Assembly: GCA_022820725.1 (NCBI GenBank)
Contig: JAJEFA010000021.1
Coordinates: 289,312 to 353,311 of the forward strand
Source: Candidatus Binatia bacterium
Lineage (GTDB): Bacteria > Desulfobacterota > Binatia > Bin18
DNA length: 64,000 bases
Direction of reading: 5' to 3'
The position numbers and the translations under genes are program-made. Position 1 is the first letter of the stretch, and the number at the start of each line of letters is the position of its first letter. Below are positions 43,404 through 53,618 of the stretch, in pieces. A model generated the notes under the pieces. That model did not search any database and had not been told where the DNA came from. It was given only the letters and a program-made list of their open reading frames with translations.

Positions 43404-44687
43404 TTATTTTTGGGTCGTAAACGCGTTATGGCCGGCATACACGGCGCGTCGTCCGAGTTCTTCTTCGATGCGTAACAATTGGTTATATTTGGCCGTCCGC
43501 TCGCCACGGCAGACGCTACCGGTTTTGATCTGACCGGCATTCAACGCGACGGACAGGTCGGCAATGGTAGTGTCCTCGGTTTCTCCCGAGCGATGCGAGA
43601 TCACCGCCGCGTACCGATGCTTTTTCCCCAAGGCGACTGTTTCCAAGGTTTCGCTCAAGGTGCCGATCTGATTGACCTTGACCAGGATGGCATTCGCTGC
43701 CCCGTCCGCAATACCGCGAGCGAGTCGTTGCGGGTTGGTGACAAACAAGTCGTCGCCTACGAGTTGTAAAGTTGTTCCGAGTTCCTGGGTGAGCAATCGC
43801 CATCCGTTCCAGTCGTCTTCGGCCAACCCGTCTTCGATGGAGACCAGTGGATAGTGTGCCGCCCATTTTGCGTACTGTTGAATCAGGTCTTCAGCCTGAC
43901 GGACGGTCCCACCCGCTTTATGGAAAACGTACAGCCCGTCCTGGTACAGCTCGGTTGCTGCGATATCGAGGGCCAGCGAGACGTGCCGACCTGGGGTGTA
44001 GCCCGCCTGTGTCACGGACTCAAGCAGAAGGTCGAACGCCTCTTCGTTTGAGCGAAGATCGGGAGCCACTCCCCCCTCGTCTCCGACGGCTGTGGTGAGG
44101 CCTTTTTTCTGGAGTATCCCTTTAAGCACGGCGAACACTTCCGCGCCAATGCGAAGAGCCTCACGGAATGATCGTGTACCAGCCGGAACGATCATAAATT
44201 CCTGGATGTCGAGATTATTGGTCGCATGAGCCCCGCCGTTGAGCACGTTGATGAGCGGGACCGGAAGAGTCCGCGCACGCCTACCGCCCAGGAAGCGGTA
44301 GAGGGGCTGTCCGGCAGATGCGGCCGCTGCTTTTGCAACGGCGAGTGAGGTGGCGATGAGTGCGTTCGCTCCCATGCGTTTCTTGTTTGCCGTACCGTCC
44401 AACTCAAGCAGGAGTTGATCAATGGCGAACTGGTCGCTGGCGTCCTTGCCCTTCAGGCGACGGGCGATGGGCTCGTTCACCTGTGCCGTCGCTTTTTGGA
44501 CGCCCTTCCCGCGGTACCGTTTTCGGGCTCGGTCTCGAAGCTCCCACGCCTCGTGGGCCCCAGTTGACGCGCCTGAAGGCGCTGCGGCGCGTCCACACGC
44601 ACCGTCCGCCAGTATTACCTCAACCTCAACCGTCGGATTCCCCCGGCTATCCAGAATTTCTCGACCAATAATTTTCCTGATCTTCAC
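43404..44687 (-). CDS. eno: Enolase
   Basis: A 427-residue enolase converting 2-phosphoglycerate to phosphoenolpyruvate. Landmarks: KIIGREILDSRGNPTVEVEV, APSGASTGAHEAWELRD (the mobile loop Ser-Gly-Ala-Ser-Thr-Gly), NVLNGGAHATNNLDIQEFMIVP, GDEGGVAPDL, the metal ligands in LVSIEDGLAEDDWNGW and QLVGDDLFVTNP, the catalytic Lys in NAILVKVNQIGTLSET, and SHRSGETEDTTIADLSV. Translation starts with GTG at 44687 behind AGGAGGATCGG. In many proteobacteria eno is co-directional with ftsB; here ftsB is divergent. Confidence 0.97.
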   Translation of the reverse strand: MKIRKIIGREILDSRGNPTVEVEVILADGACGRAAAPSGASTGAHEAWELRDRARKRYRGKGVQKATAQVNEPIARRLKGKDASDQFAIDQLLLELDGTANKKRMGANALIATSLAVAKAAAASAGQPLYRFLGGRRARTLPVPLINVLNGGAHATNNLDIQEFMIVPAGTRSFREALRIGAEVFAVLKGILQKKGLTTAVGDEGGVAPDLRSNEEAFDLLLESVTQAGYTPGRHVSLALDIAATELYQDGLYVFHKAGGTVRQAEDLIQQYAKWAAHYPLVSIEDGLAEDDWNGWRLLTQELGTTLQLVGDDLFVTNPQRLARGIADGAANAILVKVNQIGTLSETLETVALGKKHRYAAVISHRSGETEDTTIADLSVALNAGQIKTGSVCRGERTAKYNQLLRIEEELGRRAVYAGHNAFTTQK

Positions 44688-44765
44688 CCGATCCTCCTGT
44701 CGCGATGTCTGTCTCCTATTTCGTTTCAGCGCCCAAAGTTGCCCCAGCCGTGCGCAGTCAGTAGA

Positions 44766-45092
44766 ATGGTCCGTATGGGACGAACGGTGGTGCGGCGGTT
44801 TGGCTGGGTGTGGTTCCCATCGATTCTGGCGCTGTACGCCCTGCTCGGATATTCAACCGTGTGGAGCGAGCGCGGGCTTCTGCATCTCTTCCAACTGACC
44901 GAAGAGCAACGCGCATTGGAAACACAAGTCCGGACGCTGTTGCGCGAGAATGACGATCTCAAGAATCGTATTCGGCGTTTGCATACGGACGACCTCTTTT
45001 TGGAACAACTTGCTCGTGACAGGCTCGCCCTCGTGCGTGAGCACGATATTATCTATCGATTCCATCCAACACAGCCCTCATTCACCCAGTAG
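44766..45092 (+). CDS. ftsB: FtsB/DivIC-family cell division protein
   Basis: 108 residues: a short basic cytoplasmic head, one transmembrane helix (about residues 11-28, VWFPSILALYALLGYSTVW), then a periplasmic coiled coil (EEQRALETQVRTLLRENDDLKNRIRRL). The septum-formation-initiator tail reads FLEQLARDRLALVREHDIIYRF. FtsB pairs with FtsL and FtsQ at the divisome. Two possible ATGs exist (44766 and 44775) and no strong Shine-Dalgarno decides. Its location beside eno is conserved in proteobacteria, but the orientation differs. Confidence 0.85.
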   Translation: MVRMGRTVVRRFGWVWFPSILALYALLGYSTVWSERGLLHLFQLTEEQRALETQVRTLLRENDDLKNRIRRLHTDDLFLEQLARDRLALVREHDIIYRFHPTQPSFTQ

Positions 45093-45160
45093 ACAAATGA
45101 CCTCATGTCCGCCGTCCTACCCATCGGGCGATAGGCCTTTTTCCTCCCTTACTCTTCGTC

Positions 45161-45991
45161 CTATTGCCGTGAGCGTGTCGTCCCTACTTGAGGTTGTTTG
45201 CGCAGTCCCCGTGCCATGTCTGCGACAATATCGCGTGCGGCCTGGCGCGGGTCGGTAGCATCCCGAATAGGTCTGCCCACAACTAGATAATTCGCCCCAG
45301 CCTGCATGGCCTGGTGCGGCGTCAGAATCCGCTTCTGATCATCGGCTGTGCTGTCTTGTGGACGAACACCCGGAATGACGAGGGTCAGTTTGTCTCCGCA
45401 GGCACGGCGGATTGCAGCAATTTCTCGAGGAGAGGCTACCAGACCGTCAATACCTGCTTGCTGGGCAAGCTGAGCGAGCCGAACGACCTGCGCCGCCGGA
45501 CCAGCCCTGACTCCGACCCGCTTGAGGTCGTCTCGGCCCAGACTCGTCAGCACGGTGACCGCAAGGAGGGTCGGGCGGGTGAGCCGTTCCGCACGACACA
45601 CGGCACGGACTGCCCGCTGGGCCTGCCGTAACATATCGACACCGCCGGAGGCGTGCAGGGTGAACATCTTCACCCCCAAACGGGCGGCTTCCACTGAGGC
45701 AGAAGCTACTGTCTGGGGAATGTCGTGGAATTTGAGGTCGAGAAAGACCGTGCCGCCCTTAGCGTGAATGCGGCGGACAACCTCGGGACCGGCGTGCACG
45801 AACAGTTGCTTACCGACCTTGAACAGGCCGACCTCGTCGGCAAGCAGGGCAACGTAGTGATCAACTTCTTTTAGTGAAGCAACATCGAGCGCAAAGATGA
45901 GTCGGCGTCGCGCGCGCGGATGGCTCGTTTTTTCGGAGCTCCGAGGGTGAACTCGCGCGTTGCTTGTCTGATTGACGGAACGAGGAGCCAT
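45161..45991 (-). CDS. pyrF: Orotidine 5'-phosphate decarboxylase
   Basis: A 276-residue OMP decarboxylase, last step of UMP synthesis. The catalytic cluster is readable in VFLDLKFHDIPQTV (the D-x-K-x-x-D charge network) with the upstream Lys in GLFKVGKQLF. The phosphate-binding ends are VIPGVRPQD and YLVVGRPIRDATDP. The first 28 residues are a basic extension before LIFALDVAS, where most homologues start. No in-frame ATG is available later, so either the extension is real or an alternative start is used. The gene is followed convergently by ftsB and preceded by proS 21 bases away. Confidence 0.93.
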   Translation of the reverse strand: MAPRSVNQTSNARVHPRSSEKTSHPRARRRLIFALDVASLKEVDHYVALLADEVGLFKVGKQLFVHAGPEVVRRIHAKGGTVFLDLKFHDIPQTVASASVEAARLGVKMFTLHASGGVDMLRQAQRAVRAVCRAERLTRPTLLAVTVLTSLGRDDLKRVGVRAGPAAQVVRLAQLAQQAGIDGLVASPREIAAIRRACGDKLTLVIPGVRPQDSTADDQKRILTPHQAMQAGANYLVVGRPIRDATDPRQAARDIVADMARGLRKQPQVGTTRSRQ

Positions 45992-46012
45992 TGTGTTGCG
46001 CGCTTCCCGGAC

Positions 46013-47731
<1,719 letters not shown>

Positions 47732-47825
47732 CCGAACCCCCGATCAGCTAGAGAAAGATGTCGGGCTCAATTAGTCAGCCCACGGGCCGGGTGTCAAGCC
47801 GGGCGCGGCCTTTCGCCTTAACCCC

Positions 47826-47854
47826 TTTCCTTTCTTCCGACCAAAAACTATAAT
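47826..47854 (+). promoter_or_regulatory. Candidate sigma70 promoter of the acyl-CoA dehydrogenase pair
   Basis: A perfect TATAAT (47849-47854) with a weak TTTCCT 17 bases upstream. The expected transcript start is about 30 bases before the GTG at 47890. Confidence 0.5.
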
Positions 47855-47889
47855 TCGCGCGCGATACCTTCCCGCGACAGGAGTACGGC

Positions 47890-49074
47890 GTGAATTTTGA
47901 CTATTCTCCACAAGAAGAAGCGTTCCGGCAGGAACTGCGCTCGTGGCTCGAAGCCAATCCGGCGGACAACTACGACCCGGAGACCTTTGAGATTATCGAC
48001 CAGGAAGAGCGCTTTCAGATCAAGTTTGACTGGCAGAAGAAGCTGCACGGCGCGGGCTGGGTCGGCATTCATTGGCCCAAGGAGTACGGCGGCCGGGGTG
48101 CCACGATTATGGAGCAGACCATCTACCAGCAGGAGATGGCCCGGGTGCACGCCCCCGGATTGGCCAATCCGTTGGGTATCTCGCTGGTCGGTCCCACCTT
48201 GATGCACTGGGGAACGGAGGAGCAGAAAGAGCGTTTTGTCCCCAGGATACTCAGCGCTGAGGAATTATGGTGTCAGGGCTATTCCGAACCGGGCTCCGGC
48301 TCGGACCTGGCCTCCCTCCAAACGCGGGCGGTTGACGATGGCGATGACTTTGTCGTGAACGGCCAGAAAGTCTGGACGAGCTATGCTCACAAAGCCGACT
48401 ACTGCATTCTTGTAACGCGGACCGACCCTGACGCACCCAAGCACAAAGGACTGTCCTATCTGCTGGTGGATATGCACTCGCCTGGGGTAACGGTCCGGCC
48501 CTTGGTCCAAATCTCCGGCGACGCGGAATTCAACGAGGTCTTCTTCGAGGATGTCCGGGTGCCCAAAGCCAATCTGGTTGGCGAACGGAATAACGGCTGG
48601 CAGGTTGCGATTACCACGCTTATGTTCGAGCGGGCGAACTTTGGCATGGTGTATAACCTGGAACCCATGCTGGACAGACTGAAGGCGAATCTCAAAGACC
48701 TGGAAGTCAACGGTCAACCGGCCACCGATGATCCAGAGGTGCGACAGAAACTGGCCGCTTTTCACGTTGAAATCCAGGCGCTGAAGTTCAACGGCTATCG
48801 GCAACTGACCCAACAGTTGCGCGGTAACCCGCCGGGACCGGAAGGCTCGATCAGCAAGCTGGCCGGAAGTGAGCTCTATATCCGCATGGCGCATTTTGCG
48901 ATGGAACTGCTGGGTCCCTACAGTCAGTGCGCCTTGGGGGAAACTCAGGGTATCGATAACGGTTTTTGGGCACGCCGCGCCTTAGGCTCCCGGCTGTATA
49001 CAATCGCGGGCGGGACGTCGGAGATCATGCGCAACATCATTGGTGAGCGCGTCCTACGGCTGCCAAAGGGATAA
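47890..49074 (+). CDS. Acyl-CoA dehydrogenase, first subunit of a pair
   Basis: A 394-residue FAD acyl-CoA dehydrogenase. FAD and substrate motifs are WCQGYSEPGSGSDLASLQTRA, GQKVWTSYAHKADYCILVTRT, and the C-terminal YTIAGGTSEIMRNIIGERVLRLP. At the position of the medium-chain enzyme's catalytic Glu the sequence has Gly, so the base must lie elsewhere or be lent by the partner. It starts with GTG after AGGAG and a good promoter. The next gene is another dehydrogenase in tandem, resembling the FadE26-FadE27 type heteromeric enzymes that act on bulky side-chain CoA esters. Confidence 0.9.
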   Translation: MNFDYSPQEEAFRQELRSWLEANPADNYDPETFEIIDQEERFQIKFDWQKKLHGAGWVGIHWPKEYGGRGATIMEQTIYQQEMARVHAPGLANPLGISLVGPTLMHWGTEEQKERFVPRILSAEELWCQGYSEPGSGSDLASLQTRAVDDGDDFVVNGQKVWTSYAHKADYCILVTRTDPDAPKHKGLSYLLVDMHSPGVTVRPLVQISGDAEFNEVFFEDVRVPKANLVGERNNGWQVAITTLMFERANFGMVYNLEPMLDRLKANLKDLEVNGQPATDDPEVRQKLAAFHVEIQALKFNGYRQLTQQLRGNPPGPEGSISKLAGSELYIRMAHFAMELLGPYSQCALGETQGIDNGFWARRALGSRLYTIAGGTSEIMRNIIGERVLRLPKG

Positions 49075-49103
49075 CAGAAGTATTGAGCATCTGAGGGGGA
49101 AGC

Positions 49104-50246
49104 ATGGATTTCGGTTTCAGTGAAGATCAAGAACTGCTGCGCGACTCGGCCCGAAAATTCCTGGACGCGGAGTGTCCGACCACATTTGTGCGTAAGATGA
49201 TGGAAGACGACAGCGCCCACGCTACGGAACTTTGGAAAAAAGCCGCAGGGTTGGGCTGGATGGGCATTCTGATTCCCGAGGAGCACGGCGGGATTGGCGG
49301 GAGTTTCCTCGACCTGGTTGTCGTGATGGAGGAGATGGGCAGGTCTCTGATGCCCGGACCGTTCTTGGCGACCGTGCTCCTGGGCGGCACAGCCGTGCTG
49401 GCCGGCGGCTCGGACGAGCAAAAGGCCGCCATTCTACCCAAGGTCGCGGCCGGTGAATTAGTCATGACCCTGGCCCAAGCCGAAAAGAGCGGCCGCTATG
49501 ACGCCGGTGGCATTGGTTTGCCGGCCACGGCGCGGGGCGGCGACTTTGTGTTATCCGGAGAAAAACTCTTTGTGCCGGATGCACATGTCGCCGATCAGAT
49601 AGTGGTCGCCGCGCGTACCGGCTCACCCGATGCTCCGGCAGAAGAGGGCATTACTCTGTTTCTGGTCGATGCCAAGTCGCCGGGGGTCGAGATCACGCAA
49701 CTGAAAACCGTGGACATGACCCGTCGCCAGTGTCACATTGCTTTCCAGGATGTTGCGGTGGCCGGCTCGCAAGTTCTTGGCGAGGTGGGTCAGGGCTGGT
49801 CGATTCTCCAGCGCGTCCTCGATCAAGCCATTGCCGGGCTGTGTACCGAGATGGTTGGGACCGGACAGCAGGCGCTCGATATGGCCGTCGAATACGCTAA
49901 AGAGCGGGTGCAGTTCGGGAAACCCATAGGCAGCTTTCAAGCCGTCAAGCATAAATGTGTGGATATGATGGTCCAGGTCGAAAACGCACGCTCACTGACC
50001 TATTACGCAGCCTGGACAGTTGATGAGGATGTGGACGAAGCATCCCAGGCCGTGCCCATGGCCAAGGCGTATTGCAGCGATATGTGCAAGACCGTCACCA
50101 GTGAGGCCATTCAGGTTCATGGCGGTATCGGGTTTACCTGGGAGCACGATATGCATCTCTTTTATCGCCGCGGCCTGGCATCCGAAGCCGCTTTCGGCAG
50201 CGCCCCGACCCACCGTGAGGTGGTGGCCCAGACGCTGGACCTGTAG
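49104..50246 (+). CDS. Acyl-CoA dehydrogenase, second subunit of a pair
   Basis: A 380-residue acyl-CoA dehydrogenase-fold protein of the divergent branch. DFGFSEDQELLRDSARKFLDAECP opens it, GWMGILIPEEHGGIGGSFLDLVVVMEEMGR and YAKERVQFGKPIGSFQAVKHKCVDM follow, and it closes with AIQVHGGIGFTWEHDMHLFYRRG. The HGGIGFTWEHD ending is typical of the partner subunit in heteromeric pairs. The gap to the first subunit is 29 bases. A bulky (steroid-like, terpenoid or branched) acyl-CoA substrate is inferred from pairing, not from residues. Confidence 0.9.
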   Translation: MDFGFSEDQELLRDSARKFLDAECPTTFVRKMMEDDSAHATELWKKAAGLGWMGILIPEEHGGIGGSFLDLVVVMEEMGRSLMPGPFLATVLLGGTAVLAGGSDEQKAAILPKVAAGELVMTLAQAEKSGRYDAGGIGLPATARGGDFVLSGEKLFVPDAHVADQIVVAARTGSPDAPAEEGITLFLVDAKSPGVEITQLKTVDMTRRQCHIAFQDVAVAGSQVLGEVGQGWSILQRVLDQAIAGLCTEMVGTGQQALDMAVEYAKERVQFGKPIGSFQAVKHKCVDMMVQVENARSLTYYAAWTVDEDVDEASQAVPMAKAYCSDMCKTVTSEAIQVHGGIGFTWEHDMHLFYRRGLASEAAFGSAPTHREVVAQTLDL

Positions 50247-50269
50247 GCAGCAGTCCGTCACCGTCTGCC

Positions 50270-51136
50270 ATGACCCCCGCTCTGATCGTCCACGGTGGCG
50301 CCGGAGCTGCGACGCCACCAGCATTGCAAGCGGAGCGTCGATCAGGGCTAACGGCCGCTTTTGAGGTAGGCTGGAACATACTTGTTCAGGGCGGAACCGC
50401 ACTCGATGCGGTTGTGCAGGCAACCGTGACCCTCGAAGATCATCCTCTCTTCAACGCCGGCCTTGGCTCTTGCTTGACGGAAGACGGGACCGTCGAAGTC
50501 GACGTCTCCCTCATGGACGGCACGACATTTCAGACTGGCGCCGTGGGAGCGGTGAGGAATATCAAGAACGCCATCCAACTCGCTCGGGCTGTCATGACAG
50601 ACGGGCGACACGTATTTCTGGTCGGCGAGGGTGCCGAACGATTCGCACGAGAGCACGGACTGCCGCACGCTGCGGAGGACGAACTGATTACCGAACGTCA
50701 GTACCAGCGCTGGCAGGCGCAACAGACCACAGGTGAACCCGGCACGGTTGGCGCGGTTGCCCTAGACTCGGCGGGCGGACTGGCGGCGGCAACCTCAACC
50801 GGCGGTGTGATGGGTAAGCGCTCCGGCCGCGTGGGCGACTCTGCCGTCATTGGGGCCGGGACGTATGCGGACAGCACAATCGGTGCGTGCTCGGTAACAG
50901 GCGATGGCGAGCATATTATTCGAGCGACCCTGGCCCGTACCGCGGTGGAATTGATGCGCGGCGGGAAGGACACCGCGCAAGCCGCTCGCACTGCTCTCGC
51001 TCATCTAACACGACAGACTCAGGGAGAGGCCGGTCTGATTCTGCTTGACCCCTTTGGCCGGAGCGGCGTTGTCTATAACGCGGAATCGATGGGTGCGGCA
51101 TTTCGGTCGGAGGGACGGTTTGTGGTGCGGATATGA
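50270..51136 (+). CDS. iaaA: Isoaspartyl peptidase / type III L-asparaginase
   Basis: A 288-residue Ntn-hydrolase precursor that cleaves itself before a threonine nucleophile. The site is GEPGTVGAVALD with Thr159. The substrate-binding segment follows: ATSTGGVMGKRSGRVGDSAVIGAGTYAD. The N-terminal PALIVHGGAGA and DHPLFNAGLGS segments are family hallmarks. The enzyme removes beta-aspartyl residues from isomerised peptides and hydrolyses asparagine. It begins 23 bases after the acyl-CoA dehydrogenase stop, without a clear ribosome binding site. Confidence 0.92.
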   Translation: MTPALIVHGGAGAATPPALQAERRSGLTAAFEVGWNILVQGGTALDAVVQATVTLEDHPLFNAGLGSCLTEDGTVEVDVSLMDGTTFQTGAVGAVRNIKNAIQLARAVMTDGRHVFLVGEGAERFAREHGLPHAAEDELITERQYQRWQAQQTTGEPGTVGAVALDSAGGLAAATSTGGVMGKRSGRVGDSAVIGAGTYADSTIGACSVTGDGEHIIRATLARTAVELMRGGKDTAQAARTALAHLTRQTQGEAGLILLDPFGRSGVVYNAESMGAAFRSEGRFVVRI

Positions 51137-51230
51137 CGGACGAGGCATGTCTGCCTCTGGCATTTTCGTACGCACTAAGGATAAGATGCCCGGTCACACA
51201 GGATAAACCCAGAAGAAAAGGGAGGAAAGT

Positions 51231-52865
51231 ATGGCAAAAGTTGATGGTAATTCATTGGTCGTCAAGTCGCTCAAAGACGAAGGCGTGGATACCGTTTTCT
51301 ATATCACTGGCGGGCCGATGGTCGATGTGGCCTCCAAATGTATTGAGATTGGGTTTAACTCGGTCGATGTGCGTCACGAGCAGGGAGCTTCCATGGCGGC
51401 CCACGCCTATAGCCGGGTGCTGGGTAAGCCGGGAGTGTGCTTTGCCGCCTCCGGCCCCGGTGTCACGAATCTGATTACCGGTGTTGGCAATGCGTATCTG
51501 GACGCCGTTCCGGTTGTTGCTCTGGGTGGGGCGAGCGCCATGTCCCAAGACGGTATGGGCGCGTTCCAGGAAATGGATCAGGTCGGCATGTTCAAGCCGA
51601 TCACCAAAATGTCCGAGCGGATCAAAGACGCGCGTCGCATTCCTGAAATTATCAATAAAGCCTTTCGTGTAGCCACCAGCGGCCAGCCAGGCCCGGTCTA
51701 TGTCGATCTGCCGGGCGATGTTCTGTACCGTGTGATTGAAGAAGAGGAGGTCACGTTTCCCAAGCGTCCCCATCAGGTCCCGCGGGTGGCCGGTGATCCG
51801 GCCTTGGTCAAGGAGGCGGTGGCGCTACTGAAGGCGGCTGAGCGGCCGCTGGTGATTAGCGGGACCGGCATCATCTGGTCGGGCGCGATGCAGGAACTTC
51901 AAGAGTTCGTGGAAACGACCGGCATCCCCTTTTACACCACTCCACAGGGGCGTGGCGTTATTCCTGAGGATCATGCCCTGAGCTTTCTGGGTGCGCGTAA
52001 CCGGGCCTGGAAAGAGGCCGACGTGGTGCTGATTGTGGGCACGCGCCTCAATTTCATCCTGGGGTTTGGACAGGCACCGCGTTTTGCGGAAGATGTCAAA
52101 ATGATTCAGGTCGATATTGCGGACGAAGAGATCGGCCGCAACCGCGCGGTTGATGTCGGGATCGTGGGTGACGCCAAGATGGTCTTGCGTCAACTGACAG
52201 ACGAGGCCAGCGACTCTTTCCGGGGCAGGGACGAACTGGCCTGGATCGATACGCTACGTGGCCATGACCAACGTTCCCAGGAAAAGATGCAGGCCATTAT
52301 GCAGGCGGACACCTCGCCCATGCATCCTCTTCGCCTATGCAAAGAGGTCCGTGACTTTATGGACCGGGATGCCATTATCGTCGTCGATGGCCACGAGATT
52401 CTCAACTTTGCACGGCAGTCGGTACCGACGAACGCTCCCGGCCACCGGGTCAACGCTGGCCCGAACGGCTGTATGGGCGTGGCCGTTCCGTTCGGACTTG
52501 GCGCAAAAGTAGCCAAACCGGACACCCAGGTCATTGTCCTCAGCGGGGACGGTTCGTTTGGTATGAACGGCATGGAAATCGATACTATGGTCCGCAAGAA
52601 TATCCCGGCCATTATCGTCATCAGCAATAACGGCGGTTGGGCCGGCGCGGGAGTGATGACGGCCGGCCGCGACCTGGGTTTCAGCCGATATGATGAAATG
52701 GCCAAGGTGTTCGGGGGGCACGGTGAGTTTGTTGAAAGGCCGGAAGACATTCGGCCCGCCCTCGAACGCGCCGTTGCCTCTGGCAAGCCGGCGGTGATCA
52801 ACGTCATAACTGACCCTAGTGCGCGGTCGTCAACGCAGTCGTTTGCCGCCTACCGGGCGATTTAA
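51231..52865 (+). CDS. Thiamine-diphosphate enzyme, acetolactate-synthase-like
   Basis: A 544-residue ThDP enzyme with the three-domain order of acetolactate synthase and oxalyl-CoA decarboxylase. Catalytic Glu50 lies in VRHEQGASMAAHAYSR, the PYR-domain loop is AASGPGVTNLITGVGNAYLD, and the ThDP motif GDGSFGMNGMEIDT ends in NN. Acetolactate synthase proper usually has a regulatory ilvH neighbour; none is here. The C-terminus DPSARSSTQSFAAYRAI is not a typical IlvB tail. It may therefore be a 2-hydroxyacyl-CoA lyase, oxalyl-CoA decarboxylase or benzoylformate-type enzyme. GGGAGGAAAGT precedes the ATG. Confidence 0.85.
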   Translation: MAKVDGNSLVVKSLKDEGVDTVFYITGGPMVDVASKCIEIGFNSVDVRHEQGASMAAHAYSRVLGKPGVCFAASGPGVTNLITGVGNAYLDAVPVVALGGASAMSQDGMGAFQEMDQVGMFKPITKMSERIKDARRIPEIINKAFRVATSGQPGPVYVDLPGDVLYRVIEEEEVTFPKRPHQVPRVAGDPALVKEAVALLKAAERPLVISGTGIIWSGAMQELQEFVETTGIPFYTTPQGRGVIPEDHALSFLGARNRAWKEADVVLIVGTRLNFILGFGQAPRFAEDVKMIQVDIADEEIGRNRAVDVGIVGDAKMVLRQLTDEASDSFRGRDELAWIDTLRGHDQRSQEKMQAIMQADTSPMHPLRLCKEVRDFMDRDAIIVVDGHEILNFARQSVPTNAPGHRVNAGPNGCMGVAVPFGLGAKVAKPDTQVIVLSGDGSFGMNGMEIDTMVRKNIPAIIVISNNGGWAGAGVMTAGRDLGFSRYDEMAKVFGGHGEFVERPEDIRPALERAVASGKPAVINVITDPSARSSTQSFAAYRAI

Positions 52866-52874
52866 CTCTCAGAC

Positions 52875-52899
52875 GGGGCGGACCGCTCAGGCCCGCCCC
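52875..52899 (+). terminator. G+C-rich hairpin, possible terminator
   Basis: Stem GGGGCGG / CCGCCCC, 10 bases after the ThDP enzyme stop, followed by GGTTTGT. The T-tract is weak, so termination is uncertain. Confidence 0.4.
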
Positions 52900-52930
52900 G
52901 GTTTGTACTCCCTGCCGGGACGGTCCGCGC

Positions 52931-53509
52931 ATGGCCGACATCGAAGAAATCCTGACCTTCTGGTTTGACGAAATCCGAGACGAGCCGGCCTATTTTGAAG
53001 AATACGCCCCGCGCTGGTTTGTTCAGAATGCCGACTTCGACCGGCAGATCGTCCAGCGTTTCCAGACCGACTATGAGCTGGCCGCTCAAGGTCAACTGAC
53101 CCACTGGGCGGAGACGGCGCGGGGCGGCGTGGCGTTGATCCTGGTCCTGGATCAATTCCCCCGCAATATGTTCCGCAACGACCCGCGCGCCTTTGCGACC
53201 GACCCCCTGGCCCAGCAGATAGCGGAGCACATGATCGACGCGGGGTTGGACCGGCAGTTGCGCTTGGTCGAGCGCTATTTCGTGTACGTCCCGTTCATGC
53301 ACAGCGAGAATCGTGCCCATCAGCAGCGCTCGGTCCTGCTCTTTCGGCAGCTCGCCGAAGAGCGCGCCTATTTTGATACCCCTTATGTAGTGAAACATCA
53401 GGAGGTGATAGACCGCTTCGGGCGGTTTCCCCACCGCAACACTGTCCTGGGCCGGGTTTCAACACCGGAGGAGTTGGAGTTTCTCAAGCAGCCCGGCTCC
53501 TCATTTTAG
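52931..53509 (+). CDS. DUF924-family protein
   Basis: A 192-residue all-helical protein of the DUF924 (TPR-like) family. The pattern is IEEILTFWFDE, RWFVQNADFDRQI, ETARGGVALILVLDQFPRNMFRNDPRAFATDPLA and FVYVPFMHSENRAHQQRSVLLF, ending DRFGRFPHRNTVLGRVSTPEELEFL. The strongly conserved LDQFPRN and FGRFPHRN motifs suggest an enzymatic or ligand site, but no function is established. It lies 65 bases downstream of the ThDP gene, after a hairpin. Confidence 0.9.
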   Translation: MADIEEILTFWFDEIRDEPAYFEEYAPRWFVQNADFDRQIVQRFQTDYELAAQGQLTHWAETARGGVALILVLDQFPRNMFRNDPRAFATDPLAQQIAEHMIDAGLDRQLRLVERYFVYVPFMHSENRAHQQRSVLLFRQLAEERAYFDTPYVVKHQEVIDRFGRFPHRNTVLGRVSTPEELEFLKQPGSSF

Positions 53510-53618
53510 ACTGTGGCCTTCTGTAGCGTGACGGGCGCGGGGTGTAGCCTTTTCTCCGCAGGCTGGCTATCCTGCCCGTCTGGTATCCATACATAGTCAT
53601 CGTGAGGAGTTGAAACGC

